Assembly: GCA_037951165.1 (NCBI GenBank) | Contig: JBBDHG010000134.1 | Span: 2,223,501-2,287,500, forward strand | Reading direction: 5' to 3' | Source: Lophius americanus | Lineage: Eukaryota > Chordata > Actinopteri > Lophiiformes > Lophiidae | DNA: 64,000 nucleotides | Part shown: positions 25,601 to 36,859 of the stretch, piece by piece | How the letters are laid out: each line of letters begins with the position of its first letter | Numbering within the stretch: position 1 is the first letter of the stretch | Position numbers and translations under genes: made by a program | The notes under the pieces: model-generated | What the model saw: only the letters and a program-made list of their open reading frames with translations | What the model was told of the DNA's origin: nothing | Database searches by the model: none

Positions 25601-25639
25601 GTTGAGTTTTTTGATCTTTATTTTATACCTGAAATCTAT

Positions 25640-26075
25640 CCTTTCGCAAATTAGTTTGAAAGGCTTTTACAATGATTTATTTTTTAGTTGGGGATTTGCC
25701 AGAAGCAGGACAAATGGTTTAAGCATGAAGATCTGAGCCACTTTGACTAAAGCTAGATGGCTGGTCAACTGCGTCAGAGCATCTCCAGAACTATAGGTCT
25801 TGTTCACTGTTCTGGTATGCAGTAGAGAGTACCTGCCAAGGTGGTTGAAGGGAAAACAACTGATGACCCGGCAATGGGTTGACAAATATCTAAGGTTCCT
25901 TGATACAAATGGGGAATTAAGGTTGTTGTCTGATTCCACAGAAGACCTACTGTAGCATAACTTGCTGAAAAAGGTTCACTGTGGTTCCGGTAGAAAGGTG
26001 TCACATTGCATCACAGAGCTGCTTCGGCAGCAAAAAGGGGATCTAGCACACTATTAGGCAAGTGGTTTAAATGTT
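25640..26075 (+). mobile_element. Tc1-like transposon remnant C
   Basis: It contains GATGGCTGGTCAACTGCGTC, AGAGCATCTCCAGAACTATA, TCCACAGAAGACCTACTGTA and GGTTCCGGTAGAAAGGTGTC (transposase N-terminal DNA-binding part). It then moves directly to the 3' end GCACACTATTAGGCAAGTGG and TTTAAATGTTAT. It is the same family as remnants A, B and D, lacks the catalytic domain and has lost its frame. Confidence 0.75.
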
Positions 26076-26873
26076 ATCAGTAGGTGATGGTTTTTTCTCA
26101 AAACCTAGACACTCAGATCTTTTCAGAGGATAGAATTGAAAAGAAAATGGTAAAAATTTACTTCAGGGATCTTTCTTTCTTTGTCTAATCTCTCACAACT
26201 TCTTGTTTTCAGTTTTGTGGTTTTCAGGATCAGCACATTAGCCCATGGATTACAATTCTTGTCTGAGCAGCATGTTGCCTAGTGATGAATGCACAAGGCG
26301 TTTCCTTCAATGAAAAATGAATGTCAGATAGCAGAAGCAGTTATATATGAGATGTGATCCCACTCCCGGTTCACCTATAGCCTGTGGGTACTATTTCCTT
26401 GTCTCAGTGACATTTGTGTACCAGGAGTGTGAAACTAATGTTGCATTAATAATGTATTGAATATTTGCTTGGTTTGCTAAAAGAAAATCCAACTTTTGGC
26501 GTTAAAAAATATTCTACAAAAAAAAGGTTGGGTTTGAATGAGGTTCTCTTTGAATTGGGTTTATCCCATTAGGCTTATTCCATTCCCTGAGTTGAAATGT
26601 AGTCTTTTGTAATAAATGCATGGATTGTTTCTGTTTGAATGCAAACAGATGGTACCAGTTAGCAGTTTTTACTAATTCTCATTTATGAATGAAGCTCGTC
26701 CTCTTGACTCATGATACATCTGATGAGCCAGGTGTGTTTGGTAACAGAGAGAAAGTGTCTATGTACTTTTCCAACCCTGTCAAATGCATATGAATTTATG
26801 GATTAGGGGATTATTTTGCAATATTTTAGGAGAATAATTGTATTTTCTAATGCTTTGGTTGGTCCCTTGGGTA

Positions 26874-27124
26874 AAAAGAAAGAAGAAAGAATCCTTTATT
26901 AGTCACATAGTCATACAGTACAACATAGTGAAATTACTTCTCTGCATTTTGACCCATCCCTGAGGGAGCAGTGGGCAGCCCCTCGTGGAGCGCCCGGGGA
27001 GCTAAGGATTCAGGGTCTTGCTCAAAGACCCTACGACAAGTGGACCCTGGTGGGATTCGAACCGGCTACCTTCCGATCTTCTGATTGGGAGACGGCCGCT
27101 CTACCCACTGAGCCACAGCCGCCC
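26874..27124 (-). mobile_element. tRNA-derived SINE, near complete, minus orientation
   Basis: Read on the minus strand it begins GGGCGGCTGTGGCTCAGTGG, carries the B box GGTTCGAATCC, the same body as the copy at 3.69 kb, and the 3' end ACTAATAAAGGATTC with a (TTCTTTC) tail at 26874-26890. It differs from the 3.69-kb copy at only a few positions over about 230 bp, suggesting a relatively young family. It interrupts an insyn2a intron in the sense orientation relative to the gene. Confidence 0.88.
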
Positions 27125-28320
27125 TAAAAAAAAAAAAAAACCTGCAGCTCAATCAAGTGGATGCAAACTTTCTTTCATAAACTCTGATGCATTTTTAGTC
27201 GTGTCCGTCTTGTTTCCACAAGTTCATGCATGTATAACCAACACAGGTTTGGGTCTCCAGGTCGGGATGATGTTGATTATTCCGATTTTCTCACTTTGTT
27301 CCTCTGCACAGTGCAGAGTAAAAAGCAGATAGAGATCTAAGTGCCGAGGTCTAGCAATTCACTCAACAAATTGGCCATTTTGTTTGCCTCATCCCTTTAG
27401 ATAGACAATCCTCCATTTCAGTGGCCTAGATCCTATCTGCAACCATTTTTTATATACTCGCTATCCATCGGGACAGTAAATGGCTTTTTCACAGGCCAAA
27501 GCTTTCTGAAAGGCCACAGACTCAGTCGAACCATCATTCTAAAAAAAGTTTTGGACCCCAAGTAAAACATGAATAAAACAGAATATAATATTTTCCGGAA
27601 TTATTTGTAGATATATACCCAATAACACAACACACAATAATGTTTTACCTAATCAGCGTTATTGCCTTTTTAAAATCAATGTTTATCTTGAGTTTGAAGT
27701 TAGAATGATGTTTCCGGCCAGTTGGGAAAGGGGATACAAATGACTAGGAAAATTGTTGGGTGCTGACAAACCACCTCTCTGCGTTGACCAACAGGTCAAC
27801 AGTATAATTAGCACCGGATGGAGGGAAGAAAGGAGAATCCTTGTGTGACTCTGTTATTCGCAGTCAAGAAAGGAGCAACTTTGAAAAGCGTCTTTTGAAA
27901 ATTATTGAATTTTCTGTTCATGATTTCATTTTTCTACTTCTCTTTCCAACTCTCTGGCGTAGGGGTTGTATATATAGCTGAATAAGGCAAATTATTGAAC
28001 ACAAGTTTTGTGTTTTACTTGCTCAATAAGGTGTGCTTCCATGATTACACACACTTACAATAACACTGTCGACTCGTGTCATATTAACAAATTCCTAGGA
28101 TAAGTCACAAACATTCAGAATTCTATAGAACATCAAATTAACTCTAGTTAATAGTAGTGGTTAATAGTTTGTTTTTAGTACAAACTGTCAAAGAGTTCAA
28201 CGTGATGATGGGCGAATTAGAAATAATTAACTCTCCAAATAAGTCCAGTACAGCTATCAAGAAAATAGTGAAGAGAAGCCCATAGAAGAGCGTTTGTAGC
28301 ACAAATAAGTGAATAAGTTA
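27125..28320. other. Unannotated intronic DNA
   Basis: AT-rich intron with no named repeat. An A-run at 27126-27140 lies next to the SINE head. Confidence 0.45.
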
Positions 28321-28324
28321 ACAG

Positions 28325-28425
28325 AGGTTAGAAAGGTGTCAGAACACACATGCACCGCAGAGCTGTGCAATGTGTGTTCTCGCCACCTCCCCAAAAAATT
28401 GTTGGGGAGCTGGTTTTAATGTTTT
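28325..28425 (+). mobile_element. Tc1-like transposon remnant D (short)
   Basis: TTAGAAAGGTGTCAGAACAC and CATGCACCGCAGAGCTGTGC match the same transposase segment as remnants A and C. They are followed by a diverged 3' end, GGGGAGCTGGTTTTAATGTT. Only about 100 bp survives. Confidence 0.55.
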
Positions 28426-29144
28426 GACTGAATGCTTATATTGCTCACAATTCTATATCCTTTGATCCAATGTCACCACATTTGTAGTATCAGAGTTTCC
28501 TACTCAAACCATTTGGCACCAATTGAGTGAGATGAAGTGTCAGTAAATAAGTTCTGCAGCAGCTTTTTTATATCTGGAGGGAAATCATCGCAAAAGGAAA
28601 TTGTGCTTTGATGGCACTGCAGGGCACATCAGGTAAACAGAACCTCATCCAAGCTACAAGGCCCTGATTTCTTTTTCAGCACCCTTTTTGGTCTCTTAGT
28701 CAAGGCTTTCCTGAGCAGCTGTCACTCGCACGAGCTGATCTGTAAGATCAAGACATAATGCAACATATGCAGAGGTTACTTTTGGTGTTTACACTGTATT
28801 ATGTAGGAATTAATTTCTCTTACAGCCACCCTGTGAATACCAGACTCTTTTATTCCAAAGTATCCTTAACATAAAGAAGGACGTATTTACAGATCAAGTA
28901 TCAGTCATGGTGTGAGTTATTTATTTATGACAGTTTTGAGCTAAACCCTCTGTGTTACTTCTATCAGCTAAGCTGTGGTGAACTGCAGACTGTGCAGATT
29001 GGACTTTTTTGTGCTAAAGCAAGCGCTGCACTTCTTATCTGCATAGGCCTTACGTTGAAGTATTGGAATCAATGTCGTGTGAGAACAAAATGTACGTCTT
29101 TAATGTAAAGCATTATTGGCCCCTTGGGTAAAAAGGGAGATGTC
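28426..29144. other. Unannotated intronic DNA before the insyn2a donor
   Basis: No repeat or extra exon was recognised between remnant D and the first coding exon's donor. It is ordinary AT-rich intron. Confidence 0.45.
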
Positions 29145-29148
29145 TTAC

Positions 29149-30371
29149 CCTTCTCTGTGGGCCTCCCCTTTTTCCAGTTCCTGGATGACCCCCAGCAGCA
29201 CCTTGATGGTCTCTTGGCTGGAGCTGATGAGACTTTCCATGGCCTGGAGCTGTGCTTTAACATCCCCATCCTGATTCATAGGCACTATTTGCTTACAGGC
29301 CTCCTTTGTTTGGTTGGACGGTGCCCCACCAGCCTCATTACCTGTGCAGGGTGACAAAGGCTCCTCCATGCTCCGTAGAGGCCGGGCAGATAGCTGTCCG
29401 GTGTGACACTGTGCCTGTGTTGTACAGCCTCTGCCGGCACGTGGTAGCGTCTCACTCTGCAGCCCGTTAAGCTGCAGGCCTTTCTTGCGCTTGCTCCGTA
29501 CAGACGGACTGTCCAGGCACTCCACCTGGGTGAGGGAGTTCCACGCAATGGGGCCCGCAGCCTTAGAGGCCCTGTTCGGCAAAGTTCGCGACGAGCCCTC
29601 CTCCAGATTGAGCAGCTGCCTTTTGGAGGAGCGATCCGTATCGGACTCCCTGTGTTGTAATCCCGTGTTGGCTTTTGTTGGGACACTGCACAGCTGGAAC
29701 TCTGCCTGTATTCCGTTTCCTCTCTGTGTGTCCGCAAGGCAGTCTATGTCTGCAGAGCAACTGAGCAGCAGAGCATCAGAGCACAAGCCATCAGGTGCAG
29801 TGTGCTGCTCCACTGTGGCAATGCACTCATTAGTATGGAGCAGAGCCCTGGTCCTCTGGACACCACTCCCCCCGCCCGCTCCCTCCTCCTCCTCATCTAA
29901 ACCCTGCTCAGCAGCCTTGGACTGCTTCACCTCCATGACAAAACCATTATTCTGACCTTTATAGGTTTCCACCGCAGCCACATGTTTAAATGTGTGGCCT
30001 TTCTTGCGCTCAAACGGAAAGGTTTGATAGCGTTTTTTCAGGTCGGGGGATGTCTGCACACCTGTGCTCCTAGTAACGTTCGGAATGGCTCTGCGTGCGG
30101 GGACGGTCATGTACTTGCGGTACGCTGCTTTATATGAGATCGGCTTGCCACCTCTTCCTGCTGCCTGCAACTCCGCCTCCCTTTGCTCGTTTTGTGCCTC
30201 GCAGATATCCTTGAATCGCACTTGCAGGGCCTTGTTCCTCTTCCTCACCTGTCTACTGGCTTCCAGGGAATACTTAACCTCCAGTGCCAGCGAGGTGGAG
30301 GTCTTGGGCGCTGCCTCCGAGTCAGACTCTGAGTTGGTGAGAATGCATTTGCCAACCTCCTTGCTCACCAT
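29149..30371 (-). CDS. insyn2a: Inhibitory synaptic factor 2A, first coding exon (residues 1-408)
   Basis: INSYN2A (FAM196A) is a cytoplasmic postsynaptic protein found with gephyrin at inhibitory synapses. The reading frame starts MVSKEVGKCIL and contains the block RKRNKALQVRFKDICEAQNE (about residues 43-62), the segment KAAYRKYMTVPARRAIPNV and STGVQTSPDLKKRYQTFP, which I recognise as family hallmarks. A poorly conserved acidic/Gly linker follows. The exon ends in a predicted coiled coil (QLQAMESLISSSQETIKVLL to ELEKGEAHRE). The start is the ATG at 30371-30369: it has A at -3 and G at +4 and lies 5 nt inside a strong acceptor (pyrimidine tract then CAG, exon from 30376). The ATG at 30428 falls in the intron and is rejected. 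The donor reads GAAGG|GTAAGA at 29149/29148 and leaves a split Gly codon. The full protein would be 492 residues, close to the roughly 480 of mammals. The paralogue INSYN2B is a less likely alternative. Confidence 0.94.
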
Positions 30372-31914
30372 GTTTCCTGGGAGATGAGAAGGAAAAAAAA
30401 TCTTTGTTAAGCACTGGTAATGAAGCATTTAAACGAAGACCAGAGCCTCAGTGTTACATCTGATTCAACAGAACATTCACCCTCCAACATTGGGGAGACA
30501 CGAGGATAACCATTTCATGAATATTATTTAAAAAATGCTTTCCTCAGTCATCTTCCATTATGCATGTTAAAAAGCAATTCCTAAACAAACTTTAAAGGAA
30601 CGGTTTTAACTCCCCGTCAATGATAAATGAGCAGCTGAGTTTCGAAGTGAAAATAGCTTAAACATTTTGACACATGCAGGTCTTTAATTCTTGTTTATGC
30701 ATAAACACTTCACTGGTCCGAATAAAGAATCTTGCTCTGTCCCCATTTTTTCTTACTAGCTTGTGAAAGAAACAAAACTTAACATAAAACCTACCAGGTG
30801 GTATGGGGCAGTCTGAGGGATATAGTTTTATCTCCATGGCCACAACTATTGACCAATTAATACATGTACATACAAAGACTATCAAAACCCATTTTACTAA
30901 AAAAATGTTTTCTTTTCGATATACACTAAAAATACTGGATTTCATACTTGAATAAATATTTTAATTGTCATTATGGATCTAATCTTCCTCTCAGTGAAAC
31001 CAGTAAATCCCATTTGAACAAAAGTTTCATTAATTTTTCATTTCCAATTATAGTGTCTTTCACTGCAAAGTTCTCCTCCCCTCTATGCTACTAAAAAAAT
31101 ATGAGAATTTGGATATAGTATACTACGTTAGCAGGAGCTCTATACTGTTTGTTTATTATGGTGCCCAAAATGTGCAGTCATTAAGTTAATGACTCTTCAC
31201 TGTCTGACCTTTCCCTCTCATGGAACGATTCACTAAATTTCCATTTCCAATAGCGCACATGAATTTGTCTGTTCAAATTCAATTTACTAAATGGACAGAG
31301 ACAAGGGAACATTCTGAAACAATCACGATGGTGGAATGATACCAGCCAACAGGCAAGCTTTGGCAGGGAACACGACCCGCTAAGGGGAAACATCTCATGC
31401 AGAGATTTATTATCTTACTACTACAAAAGATATGTGAAGCAATCACAACTCTGCAGTTGTCGTTGAAGCTAAGACACAACTACAACACCCCTTTTGCCTG
31501 ATGATTCACTATAAGCGAATGCTCCACACGCTCATAGATGTGAAATTACATCGGACAATTATCCTCCCCGGCTTACTAGCCTCAACTGGACCCTGTCAAC
31601 AGTGAATGGTTCCCGTTTTATAGCAGCCTATTTACCTGGGAGGTGTAGAAGAGACATTTTCTCCAACTGTCTTCTCCCTTACATCACCGCTCCGGCTCTC
31701 TCTTATTAAATTATAATCTCTTGCTCTGTATGCAGAGACACAGCAACTGTACTTTTTTCTCCCCCAACTGGAGTCATTTATAGCCACTTTAAGACAGATA
31801 GTATCACCCATAGGCAGAGAGGTAGTATCATATTTCCCACACAAGGTGTGGATTATAATGTTCTTATATACAATTCTACGACAGAATTGGAGACATATTT
31901 GTGTCTTCCCTAAT

Positions 31915-32360
31915 TATAAGAGGTGCTGTATAAAGAAGGTCAGAAGGAGTTGCATTGTGTCTTTGTGGATTTAGAGAAAGTGTACGGCGTGGGGGGAATG
32001 ATTCAGAAATATTTTTGTGTGCAGGATCTGTATGAGAGCAGCATTACAGCAGTAAGGTAAGCAATAGGAGTAATGAATGGGTTCAAGGCGGAGGTGGGAC
32101 TGCATCAAGGATAAACTGTGAGCCCCTTCTTGGTTGCTATGGTGATGGACAGGCTGACAGAAGAGGTCAGGCAGGAGTCTCCGTGGACTATGATGTTTAC
32201 GGATGACATTGTGATCTGCAGTGAGAGCAGGAAGCAGGCGGAAGAAAGCCTAGAGACAGGGAGATGCGCTGGAGAGAAAAGGAATGAAGGACTCACACCA
32301 CGGCAGAATACATGTGTGGGAATGAAAGGGAAGACAGATGGAACGTTGAGGAAAAATGAA
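31915..32360 (+). mobile_element. RTE-like LINE reverse-transcriptase fragment
   Basis: Translated on the plus strand it contains KEGQKELHCVFVDLEKVYG-like sequence, then DLYESSITAVR, then GFKAEVGLHQG, then SPFLVAMVMDRLTEEVRQES, PWTMMFTDDIVICSESRKQA and EESLE. The FTDD box is the degenerate catalytic (Y/F)xDD motif of reverse transcriptase, with a Thr where Ala is usual. At least one frameshift and stops (for example after HQG) show it is inactive. The RTE assignment is from the overall wording of the segment and has not been searched. Confidence 0.8.
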
Positions 32361-33189
32361 GATGATGACAGTTTGGCTGAGAATCTAATACTTGTTTGGT
32401 ATATTAGCCTTCAATATACCAATTCTCAAAGTCTTCTTTCAAAGTAGAGTGATGTGAAATACAGTATCTAATGGCCTCCGGGTCTCCATCTGCAATGACT
32501 GTCATTTTTGTCTACATTGAGGTTTTTTTAACAAATAGACCCATGTTTGAAAAGCAATTACTGACAGATGGCAGCAATGTTACAGATTGACAATCCTCCC
32601 TTAAACTGTCCAAATACTACCCAATAATATCACTGAGAAGCATCTGAAAGCAGCACAGCATGGCAATCCAGACAAAAGATTGTAGGTTTCTTCTGTGCTC
32701 AAAGATGTTTGTTTCATTCTCAACAAACTTAATTACCGATAAATTACATTGGAAGGCAGGGCAATTCATTCTGCGTAGAAAAGGGGGTCCTTCAGATCCT
32801 TAACAAGACCTAAGTTATCTTAAACTTAGTTGTTTTTTTTATCTTCAAAGTCTAGAAATTATTGAATTCTTTTGAGGCTGATCATTATTTAAATTCTAAC
32901 TAGAATACATTAACCGTCTCTTTTTCCAGAGTTTCAATCTATACAGCATCTTATATGTTTTTAAGTGGACGTGGTAATGAACATTCAGCTGTGATGGATG
33001 GTGCTTTCACAACAAATTTGAGGAAATCAAGAGGAAGCTGTAAATGTTTAATGGGAGTTGTAGCAGTGATGAGACATATGGTGGCTAAATGAAACCTTCC
33101 GCAGATTCTTCTTAGGCATGATGTGAAATGTGTTGGAAAAAAAATTGGGAAATGGGTCGCAAAAACCGAAACAAGGCGGCGTCCCACAT

Positions 33190-33500
33190 GGAATCTGAAA
33201 AAAGTAGTACTGTTAGCAGTAGTGTGGCTAAGTCCTTAGCTGTTACTGTTAGCATTGGTTTGCCAAGATAGTCATTACTACTGCAAGTGCTAGTTTGGCT
33301 AAGCCCTTATCTATCTAAATAGTTTGTTTAGATTGTCAATGCTACTTAGAGCACTGGTTTGGCTCTTTTGTTGTTAGTAATACTGTTATAGTGTTAGTTT
33401 GGCTAGGTCTCTGTCCTGCTACAATAAGTCTGGATGTGTCCTTAGCGGCTAGTACCAGTGCAAGTGTGGCTAAGTAACTATTACCACCACTAGTTCGACT
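33190..33500. repeat. Degenerate ~60-bp tandem repeat
   Basis: Variants of GTTTGGCTAAGYCCTTA recur at about 33226, 33292, 33353, 33397 and 33466, spaced roughly 45-70 bp apart, with CTGTTA and TACTAC words between. It is an old, heavily diverged minisatellite. The apparent 79-residue frame across it is not convincing. Confidence 0.5.
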
Positions 33501-35029
33501 GCTCATGCTCAGTTCCAAGGTTGAGAGAGGAAGTACTCTGGCTGTTACAAACAGCTGCTTGAAATTATTTGTACGATTCAAGCAACAACATACTGATACT
33601 CTTCTGGGCTATATCTCCAACTTTCAAATCTGATAAAAAAACATTTACTTGTGAAATTGATTAGTTTCACTGTCAAACAGCTATACTTTAAACTTGTTGA
33701 AGAAAACACTACTGTGTTAGCTAATGCTCACTGAACTGAAATGTGTACTTAGGTTGTCCAGATTTTAGATACCCCATTCTTTACATTCGGGCTGGGCCAT
33801 TAATCATAAATCAAGACTGCACTCGTGATTCAGATTTATATCTAATCTAATTTTTTATTCCGTAGCATTTTAATTCATAACATAAGTTGGTGTGAAGCTA
33901 GCAAGTTGTGTTCCAACCCGCTGCTAATTGCCACTTAAGAGGGTGGCTTTATGGGTATTGTATTTTGTAAGGTGGGGGACAATGGGAGTTGTGATTTGTT
34001 GTTACGTGCCTAACCATAGCCCCATGCTTGGGAACCTCTCCATCCTGTTGGAAGTGTTATTTTTGTTGTCACTTGGAGCCTCTCGGTAACTCACTTAGCT
34101 CAGCTCTGGGGTATCCGGGAGCTGATATGCCGGGGAGCTAACATCATGTAGAGAAGGAAGGAAAAGGACTGGTATTTTTTTGTAATCACTGCTAAACTCC
34201 TTCTTCAGCTCACTTTCCTTCTGTCATTTCTCTTTTTACCACTTTACATCCCCATTGTTTCACAAAGGCTACTCATCTCTCTCTCTCTCGTAGCTGCATG
34301 GAGCACAATAGAGCTGCAGGTAGTTCAATCTTTAGTGCCCACATCTATATGGGTTTTACATGGATGGTACACGGAACTGTTTAATTTCTCATGTCCATAA
34401 GAAAGTGCAATGTGATGGCAAAAATATATATATCGAGAAAGTACATGAAAACTGCAGTATATTCACAAATGTTAACCCCACTCAGTTATGGAAATAACTA
34501 GAGGAGAGCCTGGCCGTTACTAAAAATCACGAAAATGTGGTTCAAAAATATTCAAATTTGACAGCACTTCCTGGACTCGCATTGATTTACCTTTGTGGGA
34601 GATATCCTTTGGATTGCTTATTAAAATCTTAACCATTATATGCATTTAATCAGTTAATGACCCTCAACCACCTCCCCATTAGTTTGATTAAGCTGTAAAA
34701 GCAAAGGGATGTATAGTTGTAGAATCAAGGCTACATCTGGAGCGATCAAATGCATTCGTGTTCCAGTAACTACCCTATTTCCTGACTCTTTGACTATATC
34801 GCGTTTTTTTCGGTTCACCAGTATGACTGTAGGCCCCCAGGCCATTATTGGCTGTGTCACCTTTGAACTAAGCTCAAATGAAAATTGATATCAGATCAAG
34901 ATTCAAAATGCCACACAGATGCTGACTCTCAGATGTAGCTCTCCCTAATGTGGTTCTTTCATATGTCTGCTTACAGTTAATTTGTTAAGTATGTGAGTTG
35001 TTTTGGATCTTTTTAATATTTTTTAGCTT

Positions 35030-35132
35030 GCACTTTTATTCTTTTGTACCACAGAGAGGAGTTTGCACTGAAGTTATTTTGTACAGCTTTGCAATAACAA
35101 ATAAAGGCAATTCTATTCTATCTGTTCTATTC
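35030..35132 (+). mobile_element. LINE 3' tail remnant with (ATTCT) repeats
   Basis: TGCAATAACAAATAAAGGCA followed by ATTCTATTCTATCTGTTCTATTCT has the form of a fish L2-type LINE 3' end (poly-A-like signal then a short tandem tail). Only the end is recognisable. Confidence 0.45.
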
Positions 35133-36859
35133 TGGGGTGACAGCACCATGGGAATCAGTACTCACATTTTTTTTTAGATTTTTTTTTTTAGCCCTCCAGA
35201 TACACTGTAAATAATTAAAAGTGGGATAAAATTGAGCATTAAAGATTCAAATAAGGTTCTATTTTTTAGATAAAAAGAAATTAAATTTGAATGGGATTAT
35301 AGAGAATGATTGACAGTATTGCTTCACACAACCCATATAGTTTCATGATATTTTATTATATCGTCATCTATATTTGATCCACTCTGACATGTCAACGCTG
35401 CAGGGTAACTGGTGCGTCCCATCCTCAAATCATCAGATATTTTTAAATCTCTTGGCTCCAGCCTGAGTGGCAGAATTTGTATCCCTCCCTCGGCTGGAAC
35501 ACTATGAACTGGCTTCTTGCATAAACAGCACGATTCAACACACAAGCCTGTGGCAACTGCCCTTATTTAGGGTGGCCTTGATCCCTTTTGTTTTTTCAAT
35601 TTAGGGACAAGTAGGGACAAATTTTCTATGCAGACGCCTGGACCTCAGACGGACCTCACAGGGTCATGTGAACATGGAAAACCAAATCAAAAGTGTTCAC
35701 ATCTGACCTTGTTTTCGCAGCACAGCTCACAGTGTGTGCATCATGGGTCTTCATTGGGGACACAAGGGCAGTATGAGCATGATGAGAGCCTGCTTAGCAC
35801 TACTTGTGCCTGGGATTATTCACTCTACCATTTCAACCCTTCTTTGAAGCTTTGCAGCGCTGCAAGGACAATCCTGATTACTCCAGTAATGCAATTTATT
35901 ATTCTTTAATGGAAATGGTCTTTATGCAAGCAGCACATGCTCATGTAATGCAATACTCCTTGAATTTCAAAACGGGGAACCATTACATTTTTTTGCAATA
36001 TCTTATACTGAGTCTGAGTCAGCAGTTTTGTAAATTGGCAGCTGCTTAAATGAACTTTTGGATGGCTGGGGTGGAATCTCAAAAAGGTGGAAACTTCCAG
36101 TGAACCTGATTAAACCTGGGGATATAATGTTTATCGTAAGGTCACACCTGACTAATTTTAATTTATCTCTCCTGCTTCACCGAAGGAAAAATTAATTAAT
36201 ATAGCATCACAAAACCAGTCAATTGATTAAATGCCAGAAATACGCAATACATATCAATTAGCAAAAGCAGTATAAACACAATTTGTTTTTTAAACATGTT
36301 ATTGGGGGCTTTATTCAATATACAATATATAAAAAACAGCGTACTTTAATTTATTTTACATTACTTGTTTACGTTTACAATTTATGCACAATGTAGAGTT
36401 CAGATTATTATTGAGGTTATTATTATTAAGGTTATTTTTGATGGTAAGGCGTTGTAGCTTTTATCTAAAGCTAAGCTTAGTTCAACCACATTTATCCTTC
36501 CAACAGTCTGATGATAGTTTTTCTGATTCAACATAACAAATACCTCATGCATTAACAAAGTCTTGAAAAGGGCTCTACAACAGCAGATATTGATTCATAC
36601 TATAAAACTCAAACTTCCTTTAACCATAAATTCTATTGTACAGTAAACCTTCATGCCGGTCCTGCACTCAGGACATGGCATGATGGTCTGTAACATCATG
36701 CTGCTCCATAAATAGTTCAGCCGTTAAACCCCATCCATCATAGTGCATTTCACTTAATTACAAATGACACATTTTATCCTTAATACCTGCCACGCCACTC
36801 ATACTCATTTTCCACCAAAGTATTTCCAGGATACCAGAATGTGTAATTCAGATCCACGT

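Larger units (their letters stand above)
20478..29148 (-). other. insyn2a: insyn2a intron (first coding intron, 8.7 kb)
   Basis: This is the intron between the first coding exon and the 72-nt exon, with donor GTAAGA at 29148 and acceptor CAG ending at 20478. It is rich in mobile-element debris. It holds a (CA)/(CATA) microsatellite at 21.45 kb, four Tc1-like remnants (21.7, 25.2, 25.65 and 28.3 kb), a (CT) tract at 24.28 kb, a degraded SINE at 23.42 kb and a good SINE copy at 26.87 kb. Between these, at 22.05-23.4, 24.4-25.1, 26.1-26.8 and 27.2-28.3 kb, I see nothing specific. Confidence 0.85.

Noticed and set aside
26863..29135. Shared 15-mer CCCTTGGGTAAAAAG at 26863 and 29121
   Set aside because: It is a short exact match only; several such matches are expected by chance in 64 kb and the flanks differ.
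29485..29955. 156-residue plus-strand frame opposite the insyn2a exon
   Set aside because: It is a shadow of the GC-rich coding exon on the other strand. It has no family likeness.
30372..30428. Upstream ATG extending the insyn2a frame by 19 residues
   Set aside because: The extra codons cross a pyrimidine tract and AG acceptor, so they are intron. The protein family starts at MVSK.
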